DNA of 19,863 nucleotides from positions 1-19,863 of the forward strand of contig CAYUYV010000084.1 in NCBI GenBank assembly GCA_964449455.1, read 5' to 3'. The notes beneath the pieces were generated by a model, which saw only the letters and a list, made by a program, of their open reading frames with translations, searched no databases and was not told the DNA's origin. Below are positions 1 to 5,419 of the stretch, piece after piece. The stretch's first letter is position 1. Each line of letters starts with the position of its first letter. The stretch is from CAYUYV01 sp964449455. Its GTDB lineage: Bacteria > Pseudomonadota > Alphaproteobacteria > JAJFIK01. A program made the translations under genes and the position numbers.

Positions 1-32
1 GACGTCTCATGCGGACTTCTGATCCACGACAC
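1..32. repeat. Arm of a palindromic intergenic element (copy A, cut by the window edge)
   Basis: Bases 1-25 match 19792-19816 with one mismatch, and bases 10-32 are the exact reverse complement of 19755-19777 (23 bp). The window therefore starts inside a copy of the same hairpin element seen whole at 19752-19830. Only the right arm is visible here and the left arm should lie upstream of base 1. No coding function or transposase is nearby. A REP/MITE-like repeat is the best description, but its identity is inferred. Confidence 0.75.
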
Positions 33-63
33 TAGCACATCTTTGTTTGTGCAGCGACGTATC

Positions 64-99
64 CAGACGGATGCCAACTTGCGCCTGTCTCATCCGTCT
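64..99. repeat. Inverted repeat related to the end element
   Basis: CAGACGGATG (64-73) and CATCCGTCTG (90-99) are perfect 10-bp inverted arms around a 16-base loop. Parts of it (CAGACGGA..., ...GTCTCAT.CG..., ...TCTG) align by eye with the inner part of the large hairpin near 19776-19811, so it may be a diverged or deleted copy of that element lying next to copy A. Confidence 0.55.
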
Positions 100-139
100 G
101 GGCGGCTGCACCAGGATCCGGGTACCCACACCCCGCAGC

Positions 140-163
140 CCCCTCTCAGACAATCCAGAGGGG
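140..163 (-). terminator. Hairpin directly after the stop of the 164-607 gene
   Basis: CCCCTCT (140-146) and AGAGGGG (157-163) form a 7-bp GC-rich stem with a 10-base loop, touching the stop codon of the minus-strand gene ending at 164. There is no T-run after it in the direction of transcription. It is therefore a possible 3' stabilising or weak termination hairpin, not a standard intrinsic terminator. Confidence 0.35.
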
Positions 164-607
164 TCATCCTCTGGGCCGAAAGCCGCCAAGCCACCAGGCC
201 AGGATCAGCGCCACAAGGGACGCCATGTGGAAGGCCACCAGCAGGTCGAGATAGGCCAGTTGATCCGAGTCAGGACGGAATGCATCCGGCACGTCGATGA
301 TCCAGTCCCGCAAAACGGTGTAGAGCACAATCTGGCTCAAGGCGGCCATGGCCAACAGAACGCCGCCCACAACACGGCCCGTCACCAGCGTCACGACCAC
401 GAGGACATCAAGGATCAGATAGGCAACATCCAGACTCTGCCATTTGAGCGGCGCTTTGGACCAGTCGAAGCCTGTGAGCCCCGCCATGTTCAGAATGTGC
501 ACAAGCGCGCCATAGGCATAAAAGAGCGCCAGCCCCCATAGGATGGCCCGCCCGATCCAGCGGAACCAGGATGCCCCCACCTTGGTGCGTTCCTGTCCAT
601 CCACCAT
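164..607 (-). CDS. Small four-helix integral membrane protein, function unknown
   Basis: 147 residues. Four hydrophobic segments are visible at about 17-40, 58-76, 77-97 and 118-140, with short charged loops (for example DWIIDVPDAFRPDSDQ between helices 3 and 4), so this is a polytopic inner-membrane protein. The ATG at 607 follows GGAGA with 6-nt spacing, which supports this start. I do not recognise a catalytic motif. The overall plan (short, four helices) resembles DoxX-like or other small uncharacterised membrane families, but I cannot place it. It stands alone on the minus strand, with a hairpin at its 3' end and about 1 kb of gene-poor DNA upstream. The main risk is the function, not the reality of the gene. 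Confidence 0.75.
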   Translation of the reverse strand: MVDGQERTKVGASWFRWIGRAILWGLALFYAYGALVHILNMAGLTGFDWSKAPLKWQSLDVAYLILDVLVVVTLVTGRVVGGVLLAMAALSQIVLYTVLRDWIIDVPDAFRPDSDQLAYLDLLVAFHMASLVALILAWWLGGFRPRG

Positions 608-1560
608 AGTTTGTCTCCGTGCGGTGAGCCCATCCCGTGCGCTCGGTGATCAACAAAACAAGCCCTTTGTGTCTATCACGGGATCTATGTCGCGCCGAGC
701 AAGGGCAAGATCGGATGCAAGACCGGTCCCGCCATCGGCGCTATACCGATCCTGCCACGGAGGATTAGCGCCCATGGCAGACCTTGGCCTGTCCCCGGCA
801 GACCCGCGCTGCCTGAACACGCTCCATCTGTATTTGGATTAAATGGAAGACCGGGACAGCTCTCCCATGGGGACGATCCGGTGAGCCCGGACACCCTGAC
901 CCGCCACCACTTGCAGACCTTCGATTCGAGCGTCTCGGACAACCAGGCAGCCGATCCATTGCGCTTCTGCCCGCTCGCCGCGGTCGTCCGCGCGACAATT
1001 GTGACAATCTTGCCCACCCCTGGCCATTCGGTGGATCACCAGTCCCTTTTGATAAAAGGGCATGCGCACAGAATTGTGATGACGGGCGACGCGATCTTTG
1101 ATGAGGATCAATGAGCATGGCGTCGAATTGCAGGCATTTGCGCCGATGGCTTGGCCAGTCGAGAGACCATCTCGACACTGCGGACTTAAGCCATAGCCCA
1201 GCCCACCACCCATTTATCGCCCCATGATGGGGGTGCACCGATACGGCAAGCGATGGGCACGGTGCTGACACGCAACACTTGCCAGGTTGCACTGACCACC
1301 GGGTTTCGCGCTCGCTCCGGCTGCGGAGCGTATGGGGCGCGGTTTCCGCGTGCACGGACGTCGTTGGGCATGCAGATCGTGCGTTGTGCATGCAGCAAGC
1401 CACTGCCGTTTGCCACGATCGCTCAAAGGGTTAGGCTGCAATGCAACCAAAATACATGATATTTTTTATTTGTGTACTGAGGAATCGGCACGTTGCACGG
1501 ATGCCTCACATGACCAATTAGTGGATCCGAATGGCGATCCCGGATCGTTTTTTTGATGCG
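608..1560. other. Gene-poor stretch, no convincing coding region
   Basis: Several open frames exist on both strands (the longest on the minus strand, 765-1403), but they overlap each other, give low-complexity or cysteine/arginine-rich translations, and match no family I know. One minus frame, 839-1114, has somewhat more protein-like composition (it contains HNCRADDRGERAEAQWIGC) and could be a gene remnant. Small palindromes are present: CGCTCCG/CGGAGCG at 1313-1330 and CCCCAT-G-ATGGGG at 1220-1232. The segment 1445-1490 is clearly AT-rich against the GC-rich surroundings and is followed by a terminator-like hairpin. Confidence 0.6.
1524..1554 (+). terminator. Intrinsic-terminator-like hairpin with seven T residues
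   Basis: GATCCG (1524-1529) pairs with CGGATC (1541-1546) around an 11-base loop. One G follows, then seven T at 1548-1554. This has the form of a rho-independent terminator reading on the plus strand, although the stem is short. No plus-strand gene is recognised upstream, so it would end either an unrecognised small transcript or read-through from the left. Confidence 0.45.
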
Positions 1561-1573
1561 CCGGGGATATGAG

Positions 1574-1603
1574 CTGACTATGAGTCAGGAACTCGAGTAT
1601 AGT
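1574..1603 (+). promoter_or_regulatory. Candidate sigma-70 promoter with palindromic operator for the STAS-like gene
   Basis: CTGACT (1574-1579) lies 18 bases before TATAGT (1598-1603), a reasonable -35/-10 pair, about 45 bp before the ATG at 1648. The -35 and spacer overlap a palindrome, CTGACT-ATG-AGTCAG (1574-1588), and the bases up to the -10 form a second one, ACTCGAGT (1591-1598). Their placement would suit repressor binding. This is inferred from sequence layout only. Confidence 0.4.
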
Positions 1604-1647
1604 AATGGCGTGTTCTTCTTCATCCTTTTGTTGAGACACTGAAGATT

Positions 1648-2010
1648 ATGGGATATCAGGTTGAATTGATCGACCGGGAGAGGCTGCTTCTGGTCGACCT
1701 TCACGGGCTGGTTTCAATTCATGACCGGATGGCGATGTTGGACGAGGTCCTGTTCCACGTCCGGGAACACCATCCACGCCTATGCATCCTGGACCTGTCG
1801 ATGATGTCGCAGGCCAATCGGGAAATCGAGGAACTGGTCTTTGCGGATCTTGTGGCCGGTCACGCCTTTTGGCTGCGCTCGCTGCGTTTCGCGATCATCC
1901 ACGCCGCCGACTTCACGCCGACCATCATCCTGGCCGCGTTCATGCGGCGGGAAGGCTTAAGGGTGTCGGAGTTCCATCTGCGGTCCCCGGCCACAACAGG
2001 CCGCCACTGA
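1648..2010 (+). CDS. STAS/SpoIIAA-like small protein
   Basis: 120 residues, soluble. The order is that of a small STAS or SpoIIAA-like alpha/beta domain: a short N-terminal strand pair (YQVELIDRERLLLVDLHGLV), a helix with DRMAMLDEVLFHV, a strand RLCILDLSMM, a helical middle with EIEELVFADLVAG, and a strand LRFAIIHAADF. Such proteins act in anti-sigma-factor regulation or as small sensors, but no phosphorylatable Ser in the canonical DxSxxxxxD context is clear, so a regulatory role is only possible. The gene is monocistronic, with its own candidate promoter at 1574-1603, and converges on the membrane-protein gene at 2129-2431. A weak GAAG element precedes the ATG. Confidence 0.6.
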   Translation: MGYQVELIDRERLLLVDLHGLVSIHDRMAMLDEVLFHVREHHPRLCILDLSMMSQANREIEELVFADLVAGHAFWLRSLRFAIIHAADFTPTIILAAFMRREGLRVSEFHLRSPATTGRH

Positions 2011-2033
2011 CCGGGCCATCGGTTTCAGGCACG

Positions 2034-2066
2034 AAAAAGCCCGCGCCAGCGAGGCTGGAGCGGGCT
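2034..2066 (-). terminator. Intrinsic terminator for the minus-strand gene at 2129-2431
   Basis: AGCCCGC (2038-2044) pairs with GCGGGCT (2060-2066), and an inner GCCAGC/GCTGG extension makes a long GC-rich stem. Read on the minus strand it is followed by a run of five T (2034-2038 complement). It lies 62 bp beyond the stop at 2129. On the plus strand there is no T-run, so it mainly serves the minus-strand gene, though it may also stop the convergent STAS-like transcript. Confidence 0.75.
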
Positions 2067-2073
2067 GCAAGTC

Positions 2074-2113
2074 ACGTCTCAGCGCGTACACGTCTCAGCG
2101 CCTCATCAGCGCG
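2074..2113. repeat. Short direct repeat between terminator and gene
   Basis: ACGTCTCAGCGC occurs at 2074-2085 and again at 2090-2101, a 16-base period, followed by a partial third copy (CTCATCAGCGCG, 2102-2113). It sits in the 3' untranslated part of the minus-strand gene, before its terminator. It belongs to the general pattern of short intergenic tandem repeats in this window. Confidence 0.6.
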
Positions 2114-2128
2114 TAAAAGGTGTCGCAA

Positions 2129-2431
2129 TCACAGGCCCGTTGCGCTCAAAGCGACAATGCCGAGGCCAAGAGCGGCACTCACGATATAAGACACATAGCC
2201 CAGTATGTGAGACGGATAGGATCCCGGCTCGAACGCCATGGAGCGCAACGCTTCACCCATCGGCATGCCGTTGCGCGCGAGAAGCTGGAAGCCCGTGAAC
2301 AGGCACAGCACGGAAATTGCGCCGAACAGGGCGTTATCGGGGGCCAGAGCGCCCTCGCGATACAGAAATGCAACGCCGGCGAGAGTCGCCACAGCGGCAA
2401 GATTTATGAGCGCAGACCACAGGAAGCTCAT
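2129..2431 (-). CDS. Small three-helix membrane protein, function unknown
   Basis: 100 residues from the ATG at 2431. A GTG one codon upstream at 2434 is also open, but AAGGAG at 2439-2444 lies 7 nt from the ATG and only 4 nt from the GTG, so the ATG is preferred. Hydrophobic segments lie at about 4-24, 33-51 and 75-97. The soluble loop between helices 2 and 3 (ARNGMPMGEALRSMAFEPGSYPSH) may be the functional face. I do not recognise the family. The gene is divergent from the ytoQ-like gene and shares about 185 bp of upstream DNA with it, including an inverted repeat, and has a well-formed terminator at 2034-2066. Confidence 0.72.
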   Translation of the reverse strand: MSFLWSALINLAAVATLAGVAFLYREGALAPDNALFGAISVLCLFTGFQLLARNGMPMGEALRSMAFEPGSYPSHILGYVSYIVSAALGLGIVALSATGL

Positions 2432-2498
2432 CACGATTCTCCTTCATAGGCGGCACCGGATCCCGGAACGCCGCCGGTCAGTCCCCACAGGGACCTGA

Positions 2499-2546
2499 TT
2501 GGATCGTGCCCTTTCACTCCTTATAGTACCAGTCCATATGAAAGGG
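2499..2546 (+). promoter_or_regulatory. Candidate promoter with flanking inverted repeat upstream of the ytoQ-like gene
   Basis: TTGGAT (2499-2504), a 17-base spacer, and TATAGT (2522-2527) match a housekeeping promoter well. The 8-bp perfect arms CCCTTTCA (2509-2516) and TGAAAGGG (2539-2546) are centred on the end of the -10, which is the usual place for a repressor site. The interval is shared with the divergent membrane-protein gene, so both could be under the same control. Not tested, inferred from layout. Confidence 0.5.
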
Positions 2547-2617
2547 GATTGTGGCCTGGTCAAGGCTACACGGGATAGTCCCCGCAGCCGGGACCGGCCT
2601 CGCGCATGAGGAATGCC

Positions 2618-3088
2618 ATGACTCTGACACCAAAGGACGGCGTCTGGAACATTTATCTGTCCGGTGAGATCCACACCGACTGGCGCAATCAGATCGCCGC
2701 GGAGGCTGAAAGCCTTGGCCTGCCCGTTGAGTTCTCAAGCCCGGTGACCGACCACGCCGCCAGCGATGCCTGCGGCACCGAGATCCTGGGGCAAGAGCAG
2801 AACGCCTTTTGGGGCGACCACAAGGGCGCCGGCCTCAACGCCATCCGCACACGGACCCTGATCGATTGGGCCGATATCGTCGTGGTGCGCTTCGGCGACA
2901 AATACCGCCAGTGGAACGCGGCCTTCGATGCGGGCTATGCCGCGGCCATGCAGACACCGCTCATTGTCCTCCATGATGAAACCCTGACCCATGCCCTGAA
3001 GGAAGTGGATGCGGCGGCCATGGCCGTGGCCAGCACACCGGGTCAGGTCGTCCGTATTTTGTCCTATGTCATCCGCGGCACCCTGTAA
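2618..3088 (+). CDS. ytoQ: YtoQ-family protein
   Basis: 156 residues from ATG 2618. An in-frame ATG at 2606 exists, but GAGGA lies about 7 nt before 2618, and the family usually starts just before the first strand. The order matches YtoQ proteins: WNIYLSGEIHTDWR near the N-terminus, then EFSSPVTDHAASD, GTEILGQEQNAFWGDHKGAGLNAIRTRTLI, ADIVVVRFGDKYRQWNAAFDAGYAAA, and TPLIVLHDETLTHALKEVD. The fold looks like a nucleoside 2-deoxyribosyltransferase-type or TIR-like alpha/beta domain, but the biochemical role of YtoQ is not established. Cytoplasmic, no signal peptide. It lies 36 bp upstream of lgt in the same direction, so co-transcription is likely. Confidence 0.88.
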   Translation: MTLTPKDGVWNIYLSGEIHTDWRNQIAAEAESLGLPVEFSSPVTDHAASDACGTEILGQEQNAFWGDHKGAGLNAIRTRTLIDWADIVVVRFGDKYRQWNAAFDAGYAAAMQTPLIVLHDETLTHALKEVDAAAMAVASTPGQVVRILSYVIRGTL

Positions 3089-3124
3089 GCCGCAGCGCAC
3101 CCAGCAGCCGAAAGATGTTGTGCC

Positions 3125-3970
3125 ATGATGTTTCCCGACTTCGACCCCGTCGTCTTTTCCATCGGATGGTTCAGCCTGCGCTGGTACAGCCTCGCCTATA
3201 TTGCGGGGCTGATGCTGGGCTGGTTCTACATCCGGCATCTGCTGGCCACACCGCGCCTTTGGGCCGGCGGCAAGGCGCCGATGGCGCCGGAGCAGGTCGA
3301 TGATCTTCTGGTCTGGGTGACCCTGGGCGTTATCCTGGGCGGGCGGCTCGGCCATGTGCTCTTCTACAATGCCGGCCACTACTTCTCCAATCCGCTGGAG
3401 ATCCTGCAGGTCTGGAACGGCGGCATGTCCTTCCATGGCGGCCTGCTCGGCACCGCTCTTGCCATGATGCTTTTCGCCCGGCGCCATGGCCTCACCTTGT
3501 TCAGCGTCGGCGACCTGGTGGCCGCTGCAGTGCCATTCGGCATTTTCTTCGGCCGGATCGCCAATTTCATCAATGGGGAGATTGTCGGCTCACCGACCAC
3601 CATGCCCTGGGGCATCATCTTTCCCGATTGGGGCTCTGAACCGCGTCACCCGGCCATGCTTTATGAGGCAGCCCTCGAAGGTGTGGCCCTGTTTTTAGTC
3701 CTGCGCTATCTGACCCATGCCCGCGGCGCGCTTATGCGGCCGGGGCTCACGGCGGGTGCCTTCCTCATCGGCTATGGCGTGTTTCGGATCTTCTGTGAGC
3801 TGTTCAAGATCGTCGACTACCGGCTCGTGGCACCGCCCCTGCCCATCACCAAGGGCATGGTCCTGTCTGTCCCGATGCTGGCCGCCGGACTCGTGATCAT
3901 CTGGCTTGCGACCCGGGCCGTTCAGGCGGCCCAAGGGGCCCCGGGCAAACCGGCCCAGGAAAGCGCCTGA
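3125..3970 (+). CDS. lgt: Prolipoprotein diacylglyceryl transferase Lgt
   Basis: 281 residues, an inner-membrane enzyme that transfers diacylglycerol from phosphatidylglycerol to the lipobox cysteine of prolipoproteins, the first step of lipoprotein maturation. Diagnostic motifs are all present: MSFHGGLLG with His104 (the E. coli His103 position), the Lgt signature GRIANFINGEIVG at about 143-155 with Arg144, RHPAMLYEA at 174-182, and YGVFRIFCE near 217-225. About seven hydrophobic segments fit the known topology. One oddity is that the usual E-x-F-R after the last conserved Arg reads ELFK, with Lys in place of Arg. Two ATG codons are adjacent (3125 and 3128), and either could be the start. 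The stop codon runs straight into the 16-bp tandem array. Confidence 0.96.
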   Translation: MMFPDFDPVVFSIGWFSLRWYSLAYIAGLMLGWFYIRHLLATPRLWAGGKAPMAPEQVDDLLVWVTLGVILGGRLGHVLFYNAGHYFSNPLEILQVWNGGMSFHGGLLGTALAMMLFARRHGLTLFSVGDLVAAAVPFGIFFGRIANFINGEIVGSPTTMPWGIIFPDWGSEPRHPAMLYEAALEGVALFLVLRYLTHARGALMRPGLTAGAFLIGYGVFRIFCELFKIVDYRLVAPPLPITKGMVLSVPMLAAGLVIIWLATRAVQAAQGAPGKPAQESA

Positions 3971-4157
3971 CCCGGTGCGCCCCAAACCCGGTGCGCCCCA
4001 AACCCGGTGCGCCNNNNNNNNNNNNNNNNNNNNNNNNNNNNNNNNNNNNNNNNNNNNNNNNNNNNNNNNNNNNNNNNNNNNNNNNNNNNNNNNNNNNNNN
4101 NNNNNNNNNNNNNACCCGGTGCGCCCCAAACCCGGTGCGCCCCAAACCCGGTGCGCC
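3971..4157. repeat. 16-bp tandem repeat array interrupted by an assembly gap
   Basis: The unit CCCGGTGCGCCCCAAA begins on the base after the lgt stop. Copies are seen at 3971-3986, 3987-4002 and partial 4003-4013, then, after the gap, at 4115-4130, 4131-4146 and partial 4147-4157. All visible copies are identical. Because 16 is not a multiple of 3 and the array follows a stop codon, it is non-coding. Copy number is unknown. Confidence 0.95.
4014..4113. other. Assembly gap of exactly 100 N
   Basis: A run of 100 N, a conventional placeholder length, so the true size is unknown. Both flanks are the same 16-bp repeat, which explains why short reads could not cross it. Confidence 0.98.
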
Positions 4158-4175
4158 AGTCTCGAGACTGGCGCA
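4152..4175. repeat. 24-bp perfect palindrome at the end of the array
   Basis: Bases 4152-4175 equal their own reverse complement, centred on the CTCGAG at 4161-4166. Its left half overlaps the last repeat copy (GTGCGCC). It can form a 12-bp cruciform or a hairpin with minimal loop, between the convergent lgt and dctP genes. No T-run follows on either strand, so it is not a standard terminator. Confidence 0.85.
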
Positions 4176-4240
4176 TTCCAGTGAGAGCCGTGTCCATGGG
4201 ACGATAGCGCAACCCAACCCGTTCTCGGCTGCGCCGCGAA

Positions 4241-4325
4241 GCAATCCAGAGTCACCAGCGCCGAAATCTCCGCTCTGGATTGCCTCCTTGCTTTGCACCT
4301 TACAATGACGATATCCGGTCATTGT
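4241..4325. repeat. Mosaic intergenic repeat (GCAATCCAGAG / CAATGACG type)
   Basis: GCAATCCAGAG (4241-4251) and CTCTGGATTGC (4273-4283) are perfect 11-bp inverted arms with a 21-base loop. They are followed by ACAATGAC (4302-4309) paired with GTCATTGT (4318-4325). The combination of 'GAAGCAATCCAGAG' and 'CAATGACG' resembles a repeat often seen between genes in alphaproteobacteria. This is recognition by memory, not a search. It lies in the 3' region of the convergent lgt and dctP genes and could end either transcript. Confidence 0.6.
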
Positions 4326-4347
4326 CCAGGTCCAAGATGCGGATGGA

Positions 4348-5409
4348 TCAGCCGTCCGCCCCGGCGAAGGCATCGTCAACGACCCCTTCGCAGGCAGCGA
4401 CTTCCCGATCCATAATGTCGAGCCATTCGCGGCCATAGGTGCGCACGAACCAGTCCCGCATACCGGCTGTCGCCTCGCGGAAGGCGGCCTTTTCTTCCGG
4501 CGTGGGGGCATAAATCTGGCCACCACCGGCCTTGAAAGCCTCATAGGCCGCGATCTGGCGGCGCATGGGCAGCGCCCGCGTCACTGTCTTCAGATGTTGA
4601 AAGCCATCATAGACGATCCGACGCACATCCGCCGGCAGGGTGGCCCAGGACTTCTCCGAAAACCACCACAACGCCCCCATATAGGAATGTCCGTCCAGGA
4701 TCATATAGCGGATGTGATCGTGGAAATGCATGTTCACGATGTCCTGGACGCCGTTTTTGGTGCCTTCGACCACCCCGGTTGCCAGCGCTGTATAAAGCTC
4801 CGACCAGGCAATGGGCGTGGCATTGGCACCCAACATGCGCACCAGTTCCTGTTGGAGCGGCGCCGGGGTCGTGCGGATCTTGAGACCCTTGAGATCCTCG
4901 GGCTTGGTGATGGGCCGGCCCACGGTCGCGAAATTGCGCCAACCGCCCGTATTGGAAATCGTCATCAGGCGCATGTTCAGGCCGTTTGACAGCACCTCTT
5001 CCCGCAACAAATCCACAAGGGGGCCGTCAAACAGACACTCGGCCACCAGATCGTCACGCAAGGCGTATGGCAGATCAAGCACTTGGGCGGGGCCGAATAT
5101 GTTCCCAAGTCCTCCGATCACGGTCATATGGACATCAAGAATGCCGCTTTTGAGGCCTTCAATGCATTCGCGTTCATTGCCGCAAAACTGTCCGGACGGG
5201 AAGATTTCCACCTTCACCCGACCATTGGTCCGGCTTTCCACATAATCCTTGAACACGAGAGAGCCGTCATAATCCTCGTCATCGGGGGAACCGAGCAGGC
5301 CGATGCGGATTGTCGTTTCACTCTTGGCCGGTGCAGTCCAGCTGGCACCAACGGCACAGATGAGTCCGATCAGGACAAACAGGATCGTCAGAACCGTGTT
5401 CTTGCGCAT
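4348..5409 (-). CDS. dctP: TRAP transporter substrate-binding protein (DctP family)
   Basis: 353 residues from ATG 5409. A TTG six codons upstream is open but would overlap dctM. It is the periplasmic receptor that hands an organic anion to the DctQM permease. An N-terminal signal peptide is clear (MRKNTVLTILFVLIGLICAVGASWTAPAKS, split near 29-31). DctP-family marks are VFKDYVESRTNGRVKVEIFPSG, the carboxylate-binding Arg179 in GLKIRT, and TPIAWSELYTALATGVVEGTKNG. An unusual point is a cysteine pair, C76 and C82, in the FPSGQFCGNERECIEG segment, where relatives usually have LG and small residues. It could form a periplasmic disulfide. Last gene of the dctQ-dctM-dctP set. The substrate is not predictable from sequence. 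Confidence 0.93.
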   Translation of the reverse strand: MRKNTVLTILFVLIGLICAVGASWTAPAKSETTIRIGLLGSPDDEDYDGSLVFKDYVESRTNGRVKVEIFPSGQFCGNERECIEGLKSGILDVHMTVIGGLGNIFGPAQVLDLPYALRDDLVAECLFDGPLVDLLREEVLSNGLNMRLMTISNTGGWRNFATVGRPITKPEDLKGLKIRTTPAPLQQELVRMLGANATPIAWSELYTALATGVVEGTKNGVQDIVNMHFHDHIRYMILDGHSYMGALWWFSEKSWATLPADVRRIVYDGFQHLKTVTRALPMRRQIAAYEAFKAGGGQIYAPTPEEKAAFREATAGMRDWFVRTYGREWLDIMDREVAACEGVVDDAFAGADG

Positions 5410-5419
5410 GGGGACACTC

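Noticed and set aside
1313..1330. CGCTCCG/CGGAGCG hairpin as a terminator
   Set aside because: No T-run on either strand and no gene end nearby.
765..1403. 212-codon open frame on the minus strand
   Set aside because: Overlaps other open frames, Cys/Arg/Ser-rich and unrecognised. Not supported as a gene, only noted as part of a gene-poor region.
2735..3487. 250-codon open frame on the minus strand
   Set aside because: Antisense to ytoQ and lgt, both of which have clear family motifs. Low-complexity translation.
3971..4157. CRISPR array
   Set aside because: The units are 16 bp and contiguous, with no unique spacers and no cas genes. It is a simple tandem repeat. The same applies to 15699-15850 and 7360-7409.
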